A stretch of 64,000 nt of DNA from Sphaerotilus uruguayifluvii (GCF_013294065.1 NZ_JABSNM010000005.1:1-64000), one strand, 5' to 3'; shown: positions 12,601 through 21,328, counted from the stretch's first letter. Made by a program: numbers and translations. The notes: a model not told the origin generated them from the letters alone.

Positions 12601-15600
12601 GAGCCTTCGGCCAGGGCATCGTCGATGGTCTTCAGATCGAAGGTGATGCTGCTCTGGCCGGCGGGGATGGTGACCGTGGTGACGGCGGTGTAGTCGCTGC
12701 CGTCGGCGGCGGTGCCGGAATAGGTGAGCTTGACGGTGACGTCGGTGGCTGCGGGTTGGCTGAGGCTGACGGTGTAGCCGGTTGCTGGCTCACCCTCGAC
12801 GACGGAGGCGGGGCCTGCGATCGACACCAGGCAGGTGTCCTCGCTGCCCGGCGTGCCACCGCCACTGCCTCCGACATCATCGGTAATCGTCGTGGTCACC
12901 GAGCCCTGAGCCGGATCAGCCGCGATGGCCTCGAAGCCGCCGCCGGTGATGTCGCCGACCGAGATGGTGATGGTTTCGGCGCCTTCGGCCAGCGCGTCGT
13001 CGATGGTCTTCAGATCGAAGGTGATGCTGCTCTGGCCGGCGGGGATGGTGACCGTGGTGACGGCGGTGTAGTCGGAGCCGTCGGTGGCCGTGCCGGAATA
13101 GGTGAGCTTGACGGTGACGTCGGTGGTTGCCGGCTGGCTGAGGCTGACGGTGTAGCCGGTTGCCGGCTCGCCCTCGACGACGGAGGCGGGGCCGGAAATC
13201 GACACCAGGCAGGTGTCCTCGCTGCCCGGCGTGCCACCGCCCGAGCCGCCTATGTCGTCGGTGATCGTGGTCGTGACCGAGCCCTGAGCCGGATCGGCCG
13301 CGACGGTCTCGAAGCCTCCGCCAGTGATGTCGCCGACCGAGACGGTGATGGTTTCGGAGCCTTCAGCCAGGGCGTCGTCGATCGTCTTCAGATCGAAGGT
13401 GATGCTGCTCTGGCCGGCGGGGATGGTGACCGTGGTGACGGCGGTGTAGTCGGAGCCGTCGGTGGCGGTGCCGGAGTAGGTGAGCTTGACGGTGACGTCG
13501 GTGGTTGCCGGCTGGCTGAGCGAGACGGTGTAGGAGCCGGACTCGCCTTCGGTGATGGAGCCGGCGGCCGGGCCTGCAATCGACACCAGGCAGGTGTCCT
13601 CGCTGCCCGGCGTGCCACCGCCCGAGCCGCCGACGTCGTCGGTGATCGTGGTCGTGACCGAGCCCTGAGCCGGATCGGCCGCGATGGCTTCGAAGCCGCC
13701 ACCGGTGATGTCGCCGACCGAGATGGTGATGGTCTCGGAACCTTCAGCCAGGGCATCGTCGATCGTCTTCAGATCGAAGGTGACGCTGCTCTGTCCCGCG
13801 GGAATGGTGACCGTGGTGACGGCGGTGTAGTCGCTGCCGTCGGTGGCCGTGCCGGAATAGGTGAGCTTGACGGTGACGTCGGTGGCTGCCGGCTGGCTGA
13901 GCGAGACGGTGTAGGAGCCGGACTCGCCTTCGGTGATGGAGCCGGCGGCCGGGCCGGATATTGAGACGAGGCAAGTGTCTTCGCCGCCCGGCGTGCCACC
14001 GCCACTGCCTCCGACATCATCGGTAATCGTCGTGGTCACCGAGCCCTGAGCCGGATCGGCCGCGATGGCTTCGAAGCCGCCGCCGGTGATGTCGCCGACC
14101 GAGATGGTGATGGTCTCGGAGCCTTCAGCCAGCGCGTCGTCGATGGTCTTCAGATCGAAGGTGACGCTGCTCTGGCCGGCGGGGACGGTGACCGTGGTGA
14201 TGGCGGTGTAGTCGGAGCCGTCGGTGGCGGTGCCGGAATAGGTGAGCTTGACGGTGACGTCGGTGGCTGCCGGCTGGCTGAGCGAGACGGTGTAGCCGGT
14301 TGCCGGTTCACCCTCGATGACGGAGGCGGGGCCGGAGATCGAGACCAGGCAGGTGTCCTCGGCGCCCGGCGTGCCGCCGCCACCACCGCCGACGTCGTCG
14401 GTGATCGTGGTCGTGACCGAGCCCTGAGCCGGATCGGCCGCGATGGCCTCGAAGCCGCCGCCGGTGATGTCGCCGACCGAGATGGTGATGGTCTCGGCGC
14501 CTTCGGCCAGCGCGTCGTCGAGGGTCTTCAGATCGAAGGTGACGCTGCTCTGGCCGGCGGGGATGGTGACCGTGGTGACGGCGGTGTAGTCGGAGCCGTC
14601 GGTGGCCGTGCCGGAATAGGTGAGCTTGACGGTGACGTCGGTGGCTGCCGGCTGGCTGAGGCTGACGGTGTAGCCGGTTGCCGGTTCACCCTCGACGACG
14701 GAGGCGGGGCCGGAGATCGAGACCAGGCAGGTGTCCTCGGCGCCGGGCGTGCCGCCGCCCGAGTCGCCGACGTCGTCGGTGATCGTGGTCGTGACCGATG
14801 CGTGTGCCGGGTCGATCGTGATCGTCTGCCCTGCGGTCGTGCCGCTGATCTCGCCGATCGTGATGGTGACGCTCTCGGCTCCTTCGGCCAGGGCATCGTC
14901 GAGGGTCTTCAGGTCGAAGGTGATGCTGCTCTGGCCGGCGGGGATGGTGACCGTGGTGATGGCGGTGTAGTCGCCGCCGTCGGTGGCCGTGCCGGAATAG
15001 GTGAGCTTGACGGTGACGTCGGTGGTTGCCGGCTGGCTGAGCGAGACGGTGTAGCCGGTGGTCTGGCCTTCGATCACGCTGGGGGGGCCGCCCAGTCCGA
15101 CCTGCGCATGGTGGCTGCCCTCGCCGCCGTTCCCGCTGCCGGTGTCGGTGCCTCCGCCCTGGTCGAGGCCGGTGCCGAGCGTGCCGTCGGCGCTCTCCGG
15201 CTCGACGAACGAGGGCGTGCGGTCGTAGGCGTACTGGTATTCCTGCGGCGTGACGATCTCGATGACCCGGTCGACGATCATGCCCGGCTGCAGGCTGCCG
15301 TCGCCGCCGCCCTCCAGGCCGGCTCCGGGCTCCATCTCGAGCTCGCCGTTGTCGAGGCTGGCGATGATGCGGTCGAGCGCGTCGTCGCCCGTCGGATAGG
15401 TGACGGGCCGCACGTTGGTGGCCACCGCGTCCCCGCCCAGGCTGATCTCGACGACGCCGTTCTGTCGCGTCAGCAGCACGTCGCCCTTCAGCACCACGTC
15501 CCCGAGCTGCAGCGCATGCGTGCCGCCGTCGTCCTGGCGCATCACCGCGTCGCCCCACAGTCCGACGACCACGCCGGCCGGCAGGCGGCTCGGGACATAG

Positions 15601-15680
15601 TGGACGTTCAGCCGCGGCAGGTCGGGCTGGGCAGCGCTCGACGAGGCGGTGGAACCATGGGGGGAGAGGGTGGCGGGCAT
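6618..15680 (-). CDS. Giant Calx-beta/VWA adhesin-like surface protein
   Basis: 3,020 residues. Residues 1-190 hold a module resembling the N-terminal retention/FecR-like part of LapA/BapA-type adhesins (GDVVLKGDVLLTRQNGVVEI). About 190-2325 are 17 Calx-beta repeats of roughly 126 residues, 16 of them opening with EDTCLVSI (first at 315, last at 2209). Then come a cadherin/VCBS-like domain (to about 2435), a T1SS-143-like domain, and a VWA domain with MIDAS D2597-x-S2599-x-S2601. A further VCBS-like segment and a cysteine-rich tail (about 2885-3020) follow. Calx-beta and VWA domains bind divalent metals and mediate adhesion, so an attachment or matrix role is inferred. Unusual points: one cysteine per repeat, no GGxGxD RTX nonapeptides, and no recognisable type I secretion C-terminus. 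No secretion-system gene is in the window. The start has only a weak Shine-Dalgarno-like AAGG. Confidence 0.85.
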   Translation of the reverse strand: MPATLSPHGSTASSSAAQPDLPRLNVHYVPSRLPAGVVVGLWGDAVMRQDDGGTHALQLGDVVLKGDVLLTRQNGVVEISLGGDAVATNVRPVTYPTGDDALDRIIASLDNGELEMEPGAGLEGGGDGSLQPGMIVDRVIEIVTPQEYQYAYDRTPSFVEPESADGTLGTGLDQGGGTDTGSGNGGEGSHHAQVGLGGPPSVIEGQTTGYTVSLSQPATTDVTVKLTYSGTATDGGDYTAITTVTIPAGQSSITFDLKTLDDALAEGAESVTITIGEISGTTAGQTITIDPAHASVTTTITDDVGDSGGGTPGAEDTCLVSISGPASVVEGEPATGYTVSLSQPAATDVTVKLTYSGTATDGSDYTAVTTVTIPAGQSSVTFDLKTLDDALAEGAETITISVGDITGGGFEAIAADPAQGSVTTTITDDVGGGGGGTPGAEDTCLVSISGPASVIEGEPATGYTVSLSQPAATDVTVKLTYSGTATDGSDYTAITTVTVPAGQSSVTFDLKTIDDALAEGSETITISVGDITGGGFEAIAADPAQGSVTTTITDDVGGSGGGTPGGEDTCLVSISGPAAGSITEGESGSYTVSLSQPAATDVTVKLTYSGTATDGSDYTAVTTVTIPAGQSSVTFDLKTIDDALAEGSETITISVGDITGGGFEAIAADPAQGSVTTTITDDVGGSGGGTPGSEDTCLVSIAGPAAGSITEGESGSYTVSLSQPATTDVTVKLTYSGTATDGSDYTAVTTVTIPAGQSSITFDLKTIDDALAEGSETITVSVGDITGGGFETVAADPAQGSVTTTITDDIGGSGGGTPGSEDTCLVSISGPASVVEGEPATGYTVSLSQPATTDVTVKLTYSGTATDGSDYTAVTTVTIPAGQSSITFDLKTIDDALAEGAETITISVGDITGGGFEAIAADPAQGSVTTTITDDVGGSGGGTPGSEDTCLVSIAGPASVVEGEPATGYTVSLSQPAATDVTVKLTYSGTAADGSDYTAVTTVTIPAGQSSITFDLKTIDDALAEGSETITVSVGDITGGGFEAIATDPAHGSVSTTITDDIGGSGGGTPGAEDTCLVSISGPTSVVEGEPATGYTVSLSQPATTNVTVKLTYSGTATDGSDYTAVTTVTVPAGQSSVTFDLKTLDDAQAEGSETITISVGDITGGGFEAVAADPAQGSVTTTITDDVGGGGGGTPGAEDTCLVSIAGPAAGSITEGESGSYTVSLSQPAATDVTVKLTYSGTATDGSDYTAVTTVTVPAGQSSVTFDLKTIDDALAEGSETITISVGDITGGGFEAIAADPTHGSVTTTITDDVGGGGGTPGAEDTCLVSIAGPAAGSITEGESGSYTVSLSQPAATDVTVKLTYSGTATDGSDYTAVTTVTIPAGQSSVTFDLKTLDDALAEGSETITVSVGDITGGGFEAVAADPAQGSVTTTITDDVGGSGGGTPGAEDTCLVSIAGPTSVVEGEPATSYTVSLSQPAATDVTVKLTYSGTATDGSDYTAITTVTVPAGQSSATFDLKTLDDALAEGAETITVSVGDITGGGFEAIAADPAQGSVTTTITDDVGGGGGGTPGAEDTCLVSISGPASVVEGEPATGYTVSLSQPAATDVTVKLTYSGTATDGSDYTAVTTVTIPAGQSSVTFDLKTIDDALAEGAETITISVGDITGGGFEAIAADPAQGSVTTTITDDVGGSGGGTPGGEDTCLVSIAGPAAGSITEGESGSYTVSLSQPAATDVTVKLTYSGTAADGSDYTAVTTVTVPAGQSSVTFDLKTIDDALAEGAETITISVGDITGGGFEAIAADPAHGSVTTTITDDVGGGSGGTPGSEDTCLVSITGPGEVVEGQVAEGYVVSLSQPSAQGVVVGLSYSGTAVDGSDFVRVASITIAAGQTQATFSISTLDDALAEGAEQFTVAIARIGAPGSEATAVDPAHGAVTTTLIDDVGGSGGGTPGAEDTCLVSISGPGEVVEGEVAGGYTVSLTQPAQTDVTVRLVCSGTASAGTDFIQVASVTIPAGQSQASFDLKTLDDALAEGTETITLTLGTISGGGFEAIAGDPARASVTTLLHDDAGPSGPGTPGAEDTCLVSISGPTTVVEGETAGGYTVSLSQPAATDVTVKLAYTGTATDGSDYSAVTTVTIPAGQSSVAFDLKTLDDALAEGKETLTVSVGEISGGGFEAIVVHPLERSVTTTLLDDAGPFGPGTPGAEDTCLVSITGPAAVAEGAVASGYTVTLSQAAITDVVIRLNYGGSASAGSDFAPVASVTIPAGSRSASFDLPTAADGVAEGGEQITVTLGTISGGGFEVLRGDPGAFSVTTQIADGNSAPVLQADRAVTPEDTAVSGNLLANDRDADGDTLTVTHFTWNDQSFTAGSSATIAGVGTLTVGSDGQFLFTPAKDYAGAVPAASCTVSDGHGHAAVSTLTLAITPVDDAPVLRGGTALLSEEGLPGGRPETGDPVTTCATGRLQFSDVDSSTLSFTLGAPSGLYSSGGVALSWSGDGSAAHPLVGSAGGQPVLSATIDAEGRYTVTLHAPLDHPVRGSEDLLTLSLGVQVSDGHSSSSATIDVGVRDDSPVPLCVARCADLSLVQTNLLVTLDVSGSMSTRDGIDGQTRLQSAIASIEKLIDSYAEHGDVMVRLVTFSTGASERGACWMTADQARSALHCLSAGGNTNYDAALDAARGAFDDPGRLVDGQSVAYFFSDGRPNLPTSDVGIDAAEQKTWESFLDSHDIRSYAIGLGCDVPVSALAPVAHDGVDHNDSISPLLVTRFEQLDAALAQTVADPVQGDLVAGGLDHAAGADGGHLSALIVDGVQHRWDPATSASDTVTVRTASGGEFTFNMENGHYSYQPPAGASHDYQEKIGFVLTDADGDSRTGSLTLGIDVDGNGHCDVQCAPATSCLVPDTSGCLTGSILNWSLADPCSHDGLTTTDATHTTSTGSCSSGGTTDTLHCGDLLTQAADLLAQWSSGGGTGGSCTSAPAPTCAPAPAPADCSGVLSSAEQLLAQTLIRQASDTSSHCGP
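8713..15100 (-). repeat. 17-unit tandem array encoding Calx-beta domains, period about 378 bp
   Basis: The DNA repeats with a period of about 378 bp (126 codons). Sixteen GAGGACACCTGC-type unit heads can be counted on the minus strand, from 14738 down to 9056. Units in the middle (about 10200-14700) are almost identical at the base level, while those nearest the C-terminal part (8713-10180) have diverged. Two interchangeable unit heads occur: SGPASVVEGEPATG and AGPAAGSITEGESG. Because the period is a multiple of three and codon bias is extreme, other frames stay open through the array. Exact outer limits are approximate. Confidence 0.9.
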
Positions 15681-15730
15681 GGAGAGCCTTTCGACGGTCG
15701 CGAATGCGTGAGCGGGGCGCGCGTGCAGCG

Positions 15731-15752
15731 CGCCTCGCCGATATCGGAGGCG
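15731..15752. promoter_or_regulatory. Inverted repeat upstream of the giant adhesin gene
   Basis: The palindrome CCGATATCGG (15738-15747) is flanked by CGCCT and AGGCG arms, and lies about 60 bases upstream of the adhesin start. It is placed where an operator would act. On the minus strand TCAAG and CCGATA also give a loose FliA(sigma-28)-like arrangement with one base too many in the spacer, which I do not rely on. Confidence 0.3.
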
Positions 15753-15776
15753 TCGGGAAGGCTCTTGAGAAGGTGC

Positions 15777-15797
15777 GCCGGTTCGCGAAAAACCGGC
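15777..15797 (-). terminator. Hairpin between glycerophosphodiesterase gene and adhesin gene
   Basis: GCCGGTT and AACCGGC arms, 7 bp, with a 7-base loop, sit just downstream of the minus-strand phosphodiesterase stop. There is no U-tract after the stem, so it may be a weak terminator or a structure in the adhesin leader. Confidence 0.35.
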
Positions 15798-15819
15798 GGC
15801 ACGCGCCGGCCGGGGTCGC

Positions 15820-16626
15820 TCAGTCGGCCGGCACGAAGCGGTCGACCTCGTCGCTGATCAGGCCGTCGATGCCCAGGTCGATCAGCTCGCCGGCGCGGCC
15901 GGGATCGTTGACGGTGTAGGCCAGCACGCGCAGGCCGTCGCGATGCAGCCGCCGGATCAGCTCCGGCGTGAGCAGCGACTGCGCGAGCACCATCGCGCTG
16001 CAGCCCAGCCGCTCGGCGATGTCGATGCAGTCGGGCCACAGCGTCTCGACCAGCAGCGCGCGCGGCAGCTCCGGCGCGACCTCGCGGGCCGCCGCCAGCG
16101 CCTGCGGCCGGAACGAGCTCAGCAGCGGCCAGATCGCCTGCTCGTCGTGCACCGCCTCGCCCCAGAGGCGGCGCACCTCCAGCGCGACCTGCCGGCCGGT
16201 GCGCTCCTCGTCGCCGGCCGCGGCCTTCAGCTCGATGTTCAGCGCGTGGCTGTTGCGCAGGCAGAAGGCGGCGACGCCGTCCAGGCTGGCCAGCGGCTCG
16301 CCGGCGAAGATCCGGCCGTGCCAGCCGCCGGCGTCGAGCCGCGACAGCTCGGCCCAGCCCAGGTCGAGCGCCGCGCCGGCGGCATCGGTGGTGCGCTCGA
16401 GCGTGTCGTCGTGCAGCAGGAAGGGCACGCCGTCGGCGCTCAGCCGCACGTCGCACTCGAAGGCGCGCCAGCCCAGGCCGGCCCCGGCGCGCATCGCCGC
16501 CAGGGTGTTCTCCGGCGCCAGCCGGCCGGCGCCGCGGTGCGCGAACCACAGCGGATAGGGCCAGGGCCGCGCCGGGGTCGGTGTCGTGTCCTCGTCGTCG
16601 CTGATGGGGTCGTCGGGCAGGTTCAT
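15820..16626 (-). CDS. ugpQ: Glycerophosphodiester phosphodiesterase
   Basis: 268 residues, cytosolic (no signal peptide). The GDPD catalytic set is visible: H30-R31 in AHRGA, APENT (37-41), E57 and D59 in FECDV, and H72 in LLHDD. These enzymes hydrolyse glycerophosphodiesters to glycerol-3-phosphate and an alcohol, salvaging phospholipid head groups; E57 and D59 would bind the metal. Length and lack of export signal fit UgpQ rather than periplasmic GlpQ. The ATG at 16626 has GAGG about 7 bases upstream. It lies upstream of, and in the same direction as, the giant adhesin gene, with a hairpin between them; no functional link is implied. Confidence 0.85.
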   Translation of the reverse strand: MNLPDDPISDDEDTTPTPARPWPYPLWFAHRGAGRLAPENTLAAMRAGAGLGWRAFECDVRLSADGVPFLLHDDTLERTTDAAGAALDLGWAELSRLDAGGWHGRIFAGEPLASLDGVAAFCLRNSHALNIELKAAAGDEERTGRQVALEVRRLWGEAVHDEQAIWPLLSSFRPQALAAAREVAPELPRALLVETLWPDCIDIAERLGCSAMVLAQSLLTPELIRRLHRDGLRVLAYTVNDPGRAGELIDLGIDGLISDEVDRFVPAD

Positions 16627-16811
16627 CGGGATCCCTCGTGCTGGTCGGCCTCCAGATTGCGCCGTGGCGATGTCCGGGTCAAGACAGCTTTTCGTGGCAG
16701 CGCATCCACGCCGTCTCGGGACCGGAAAGGACGTGCCGCGGCGGGAAAAAGGCCCGCTGCGGTAGCATTGCCGGTCCTGCGCGCGCCTCGCGCTGCTGCC
16801 TTCGCGGCCCC

Positions 16812-19800
16812 ATGAACGCTCCGCTGCCCCCCAATCCGCTGCTCCAGTCCCCCGGTCAGGACGTCGATCCGGCCCACGCCGAACCGCGCCTGCGCGAGAT
16901 TCCGTACAACTACACCTCGTTCTCCGACCGCGAGATCATCATCCGCCTGCTGGGCGCGCGCGCCTGGGAGCTGGCCGACCAGCTGCGCGGCGAGCGCCGC
17001 ACCGGTCGCTCCGCACGCATGCTCTACGAGGTGCTGGGCGACATCTGGGTCGTGCAGCGCAATCCCTACCTCGAAGACGACCTGATCGACAACCCGAAGC
17101 GGCGCGAGAACCTCATCGAGGCTCTGCATCACCGCCTCGCCGAGGTCGAGAAGCGCCGCACGCCCGGCGCCGATCCGGCGCGCGACGCGCTGGTCGGCGA
17201 GCTGATGGCGATGGCGCGCGGCGCGGTCGAGCGCTTCGCCGAGCGCTTCCGCCAGGTCCACGACCTGCGCCAGCGCACGAAGAAGGTGCTGGGCCGCCAC
17301 ACCCGCGCCGACAACCTGAAGTTCGACGGCCTGAGCCGCGTGGCCCACGTCACCGACGCCACCGACTGGCGCGTCGAGTACCCCTTCGTCGTGCTGACGC
17401 CCGACACCGAGGCCGAGATGGCCGCGCTGGTGGCCGGCTGCGTCGAGCTCGGCCTGACGATCATCCCGCGCGGGGGCGGCACCGGCTACACCGGCGGCGC
17501 CGTGCCGCTGACCTGGAAGAGCGCGGTCATCAACACCGAGAAGCTCGAGCAGATGACCGAGGTCGAGTTCGTCGACCTGCCGGGCGTCGCGCACAAGGTG
17601 CCGACGATCTGGACCGGCGCCGGCGTCGTCACGCAGCGCGTGGCCGATGCGGCCGAGCGCGGCGGCCATGTCTTCGCGGTCGATCCGACCTCGGCCGAGG
17701 CCTCGTGCGTGGGCGGCAACATCGCCATGAACGCCGGCGGCAAGAAGGCGGTGCTGTGGGGCACGGCGCTGGACAACCTGGCCAGCTGGCGCATGGTCAC
17801 GCCCGAGGCCAAGTGGCTCGAGGTGGTGCGCCTGGACCACAACCTGGGCAAGATCCACGACGTCGAGGTCGCCCGCTTCGAGCTGAACTACTTCGATGCC
17901 TCGGGCCGCACGCTCGAGCGCACCGAGCGGCTCGACATCCCGGGGCGCGTCTTCCGCAAGGAAGGCCTGGGCAAGGATGTCACCGACAAGTTCCTCGCCG
18001 GTCTGCCCGGCATCCAGAAGGAAGGCTGCGACGGCCTGATCACCTCGGCGCGCTGGGTGGTGCACCGCATGCCGGCGCACACCCGCACCGTCTGCCTGGA
18101 GTTCTTCGGCAACCCGAAGGACTGCGTGCCCTCGATCGTCGAGATCAAGGACTTCATGTTCGGCGAGATGAAGAAGCCGGGCGGCGCGATCCTGGCCGGC
18201 CTCGAGCATCTCGACGACCGCTACCTGAAGGCGGTCGGCTACGCGACCAAGAGCAAGCGCGGCGGCTTCCCCAAGATGGTGCTGATCGGCGACATCGTCG
18301 GCGACGACGAGGACGCGGTCGCGCGCGCCACCAGCGAGGTGGTGCGCCTGGCCAACGGCCGCTCGGGCGAGGGCTTCGTCGCCATCTCGGCCGACGCGCG
18401 CAAGAAGTTCTGGCTCGACCGCAAGCGCACCGCCGCGATCTCGAAGCACACCAACGCGTTCAAGGTCAACGAGGACGTGGTGATCCCGCTCGAGCGCATG
18501 GGCGAGTACACGCTGGGCATCGAGCGCATCAACATCGAGCTCTCCCTGCGCAACAAGATCGCGCTGGCCGACCGGCTGGAGGCCTTCTTCCAGAGCGGCA
18601 ACCTGCCGCTGGGCAAGACCGACGATGCCAGCGAGATCCCGAGCGCCGAGCTGCTCGAGGACCGCGTGCAGCAGGCCCTGGCGCTGATCCGCGAGGTCCG
18701 CGCGCAGTGGCAGCAGTGGCGCGACGGCCTCGATGTCGTGCAGCCCGACACCGGGCGGACCTTCTTCGAGCAGATCCAGGACGTCAGCCTGCGCGCGTCG
18801 TGGAAGACGCAGATCCTCAAGGCCTTCCAGCAGCGGCTCTTCGCCGGCGCGGCCTTCGTGCCGGTCATCGAGGCCTGCAAGAAGATGCACAAGGAAGTGC
18901 TGCGCGGGCGCACCTGGGTGGCGCTGCACATGCATGCCGGCGACGGCAACGTGCACACCAACATCCCGGTGAACTCCGACAACTACGAGATGCTGCAGAC
19001 CGCGCACGAGGCGGTCGCGCGGATCATGGTGCTGGCGCGCAGCCTGGGCGGCGTGATCTCGGGCGAGCACGGCATCGGCATCACCAAGCTGGAGTTCCTG
19101 ACCGACGCCGAGCTGGCGAACTTCGCCGCCTACAAGGCGCGCATCGATCCGGAAGGGCGCTTCAACAAGGGCAAGCTGCTGCGCCCGCAGGACCGCGTCA
19201 CCGACCTGGGCACCGACACCCGCTCGGCCGACCTGAGCGAGGCCTACACGCCCAGCTTCGGCCTGATGACGCACGAGTCGCTGATCATGCAGCAGAGCGA
19301 CATCGGCGACATCGCCGCGTCGGTCAAGGACTGCCTGCGCTGCGGCAAGTGCAAGCCGGTGTGCGCCACGCATGTGCCGCGCGCCAACCTGCTCTACAGC
19401 CCGCGCAACAAGATCCTGGGCACCTCGCTGCTGATCGAGGCCTTCCTGTACGAGGAGCAGACCCGCCGCGGCGTCAGCCTCAAGCACTGGGAGGAGTTCG
19501 AGGACGTCGCCGACCACTGCACCGTCTGCCACAAGTGCTTCACGCCGTGCCCGGTCAAGATCGACTTCGGCGACGTGACGATGAACATGCGCAACCTGCT
19601 GCGCAAGATGGGCAAGAAGAGCTTCCGGCCGGGCAACGCCGCCGCGATGCTGATGCTCAACGCCACGAACCCCGAGACGATCAAGATCGCCCGCTCGGCG
19701 ATGGTGGGCGTCGGCATGAAGGCGCAGCGCCTGGCGCACGACGTGCTCAAGCTGGCCGCGAAGAAGCAGACCAGCGCGCCGCCGGCGACGGTGGGACCGG

Positions 19801-20735
19801 CTCCGATCAAGGAGCAGATCATCCACTTCGTCAACAAGAAGATGCCCGGCGGCCTGCCGAAGAAGACCGCGCGCGCGCTGCTCGACATCGAGGACCGCGA
19901 CTACGTGCCGATCATCCGCGACCCGAAGGCGACCACCGCCGAGACCGAGGCGGTGTTCTACTTCCCCGGCTGCGGCTCGGAGCGGCTGTTCAGCCAGGTC
20001 GGCCTGGCCACGCAGGCGATGCTCTGGCACGCCGGCGTGCAGACGGTGCTGCCGCCGGGCTACCTGTGCTGCGGCTATCCGCAGCGCGGCTCCGGCCAGT
20101 TCGACAAGGCCGAGCAGATGATCACCGACAACCGCGTGCTGTTCCACCGCGTCGCCAACACGCTGAACTACCTCGACATCAAGACGGTGGTGGTCTCGTG
20201 CGGCACCTGCTACGACCAGCTCCAGGGCTACCAGTTCGACAAGATCTTCCCCGGCTGCCGCATCGTCGACATCCACGAATATCTGTTGGAAAAAGGCATC
20301 ACGCTGCAGGGACAAGGTAACTTCATGTACCACGACCCCTGCCACACGCCGATGAAGCTGCAGGACCCGATGAAGACGGTCAAGGCGCTGGTCGGCCCCG
20401 GCGTGGTCAAGGCCGAGCGCTGCTGCGGCGAGTCCGGCACGCTGGGCGTGACCCGCCCCGACATCTCGACGCAGATCCGATTCCGCAAGGAAGAGGAGAT
20501 CCGCAGGGCCGAAGGCCAGCTGCGTGCGCAGGGTGCCCAGGGCGACCTGAAGATCCTGACCTCCTGCCCGAGCTGCCTGCAGGGCCTGTCGCGCTATGGC
20601 GACGACCTGAAGGACGGCCTGCTCGAGGCCGACTACATCGTCGTCGAGATGGCACGCCGCATCCTCGGCGAGAACTGGATGCCGGAGTACGTCGCGCGGG
20701 CCAATGCCGGCGGCATCGAGCGCGTCCTGGTCTGA
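16812..20735 (+). CDS. DUF3683-type FAD-linked oxidoreductase with Fe-S and CCG domains
   Basis: 1,307 residues. Order of domains: a DUF3683-like N-terminus (about 20-160), a PCMH-type FAD-binding domain with [14 protein letters not shown] near 220-235, the FAD-oxidase C-terminal domain with a [12 protein letters not shown] metal site, two 4Fe-4S sites near residues 840 ([11 protein letters not shown]) and 903 ([12 protein letters not shown]), and two cysteine-rich CCG domains near 1053 and 1204. This fuses the parts of a D-lactate/glycolate dehydrogenase (GlcD plus GlcF-like) in one chain; it most likely oxidises a 2-hydroxyacid and passes electrons to the quinone pool. The substrate is unknown. 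ATG 16812 is the first before the conserved region. A hairpin follows the stop. Confidence 0.85.
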   Translation: MNAPLPPNPLLQSPGQDVDPAHAEPRLREIPYNYTSFSDREIIIRLLGARAWELADQLRGERRTGRSARMLYEVLGDIWVVQRNPYLEDDLIDNPKRRENLIEALHHRLAEVEKRRTPGADPARDALVGELMAMARGAVERFAERFRQVHDLRQRTKKVLGRHTRADNLKFDGLSRVAHVTDATDWRVEYPFVVLTPDTEAEMAALVAGCVELGLTIIPRGGGTGYTGGAVPLTWKSAVINTEKLEQMTEVEFVDLPGVAHKVPTIWTGAGVVTQRVADAAERGGHVFAVDPTSAEASCVGGNIAMNAGGKKAVLWGTALDNLASWRMVTPEAKWLEVVRLDHNLGKIHDVEVARFELNYFDASGRTLERTERLDIPGRVFRKEGLGKDVTDKFLAGLPGIQKEGCDGLITSARWVVHRMPAHTRTVCLEFFGNPKDCVPSIVEIKDFMFGEMKKPGGAILAGLEHLDDRYLKAVGYATKSKRGGFPKMVLIGDIVGDDEDAVARATSEVVRLANGRSGEGFVAISADARKKFWLDRKRTAAISKHTNAFKVNEDVVIPLERMGEYTLGIERINIELSLRNKIALADRLEAFFQSGNLPLGKTDDASEIPSAELLEDRVQQALALIREVRAQWQQWRDGLDVVQPDTGRTFFEQIQDVSLRASWKTQILKAFQQRLFAGAAFVPVIEACKKMHKEVLRGRTWVALHMHAGDGNVHTNIPVNSDNYEMLQTAHEAVARIMVLARSLGGVISGEHGIGITKLEFLTDAELANFAAYKARIDPEGRFNKGKLLRPQDRVTDLGTDTRSADLSEAYTPSFGLMTHESLIMQQSDIGDIAASVKDCLRCGKCKPVCATHVPRANLLYSPRNKILGTSLLIEAFLYEEQTRRGVSLKHWEEFEDVADHCTVCHKCFTPCPVKIDFGDVTMNMRNLLRKMGKKSFRPGNAAAMLMLNATNPETIKIARSAMVGVGMKAQRLAHDVLKLAAKKQTSAPPATVGPAPIKEQIIHFVNKKMPGGLPKKTARALLDIEDRDYVPIIRDPKATTAETEAVFYFPGCGSERLFSQVGLATQAMLWHAGVQTVLPPGYLCCGYPQRGSGQFDKAEQMITDNRVLFHRVANTLNYLDIKTVVVSCGTCYDQLQGYQFDKIFPGCRIVDIHEYLLEKGITLQGQGNFMYHDPCHTPMKLQDPMKTVKALVGPGVVKAERCCGESGTLGVTRPDISTQIRFRKEEEIRRAEGQLRAQGAQGDLKILTSCPSCLQGLSRYGDDLKDGLLEADYIVVEMARRILGENWMPEYVARANAGGIERVLV

Positions 20736-20748
20736 GTCGTGCCTGCAG

Positions 20749-20766
20749 GCGGGCCCGCCGGCCCGC
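20749..20766 (+). terminator. Terminator after the FAD-linked oxidoreductase gene
   Basis: GCGGGCC-CGCC-GGCCCGC, a 7-bp stem with a 4-base loop starting 13 bases past the stop codon, followed by TTGTCCCGTCTCTT. The U-tract is poor, as is common in this genome. Confidence 0.55.
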
Positions 20767-20911
20767 TTGTCCCGTCTCTTCACCTTTGTCATGTCCGCCG
20801 TCACGGCCGGTCGCGGATAATCGGGGCGCCTGCACCGTCGGCTGCCGCCGCGGTGCCTCTGATCCTCCCGGTCGCGCCGCTGCCGGCGCGCCTTTTCCGG
20901 ACCCTTCCCGC

Positions 20912-21328
20912 ATGACCCATTCCGTGCCCCAGCCCACCGCGCTGACGCTGCACCAGCAGTCCCGCGTGCTGGAGATCGGCTTCGACGACGGCCAGACCTT
21001 CCGTCTGCCCTACGAACTGCTGCGCGTGTACTCGCCGTCGGCCGAGGTCCGCGGCCACGGCCCCGGGCAGGAGGTGCTGCAGACCGGCAAGCGCGAGGTC
21101 GAGGTCGTCGACCTGCAGCTGGTCGGCCACTACGCGATCCAGCCCGTCTTCAGCGACGGCCACGACAGCGGCCTCTACACCTGGGAGATGCTGCACGACC
21201 TGGGCATGCGCCAGGCGCAGCTCTGGCAGGAGTACCTCGATCGCCTGAGCGCGGCCGGCGTCGACCGCGATGCACCGATGCAGGGCGCCGCGAGCGCCGG
21301 TGGTGCCTGCGCGTCCCACGGCCACTGA
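20912..21328 (+). CDS. DUF971 domain protein
   Basis: 138 residues. Residues 10-95 match DUF971, the small domain also found at the N-terminus of gamma-butyrobetaine hydroxylase (LEIGFDDG[22 protein letters not shown]). Stand-alone DUF971 proteins have been connected with iron-sulfur cluster and ApbC/Mrp-type functions, but the role is not established. The C-terminal tail has C and H residues (GGACASHGH). It lies 49 bases before ubiE on the same strand, an arrangement conserved in betaproteobacteria. A GATAAT hexamer about 90 bases upstream could be a -10 element, but no matching -35 is evident. Confidence 0.8.
   Translation: MTHSVPQPTALTLHQQSRVLEIGFDDGQTFRLPYELLRVYSPSAEVRGHGPGQEVLQTGKREVEVVDLQLVGHYAIQPVFSDGHDSGLYTWEMLHDLGMRQAQLWQEYLDRLSAAGVDRDAPMQGAASAGGACASHGH

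Noticed and set aside
8007-13964. A 1,985-codon open frame on the plus strand across the adhesin array
   Set aside because: It is the antisense of the Calx-beta repeats. The period is a multiple of three and the codons are G/C-ending, so the opposite strand stays open. The translated product is low-complexity (Gly/Asp/Arg-rich) with no family, and no ribosome-binding site is seen.
9056-14738. Regularly spaced direct repeats as a possible CRISPR array
   Set aside because: The period is about 378 bp, the whole unit is repeated with no unique spacers, and the repeats are coding.
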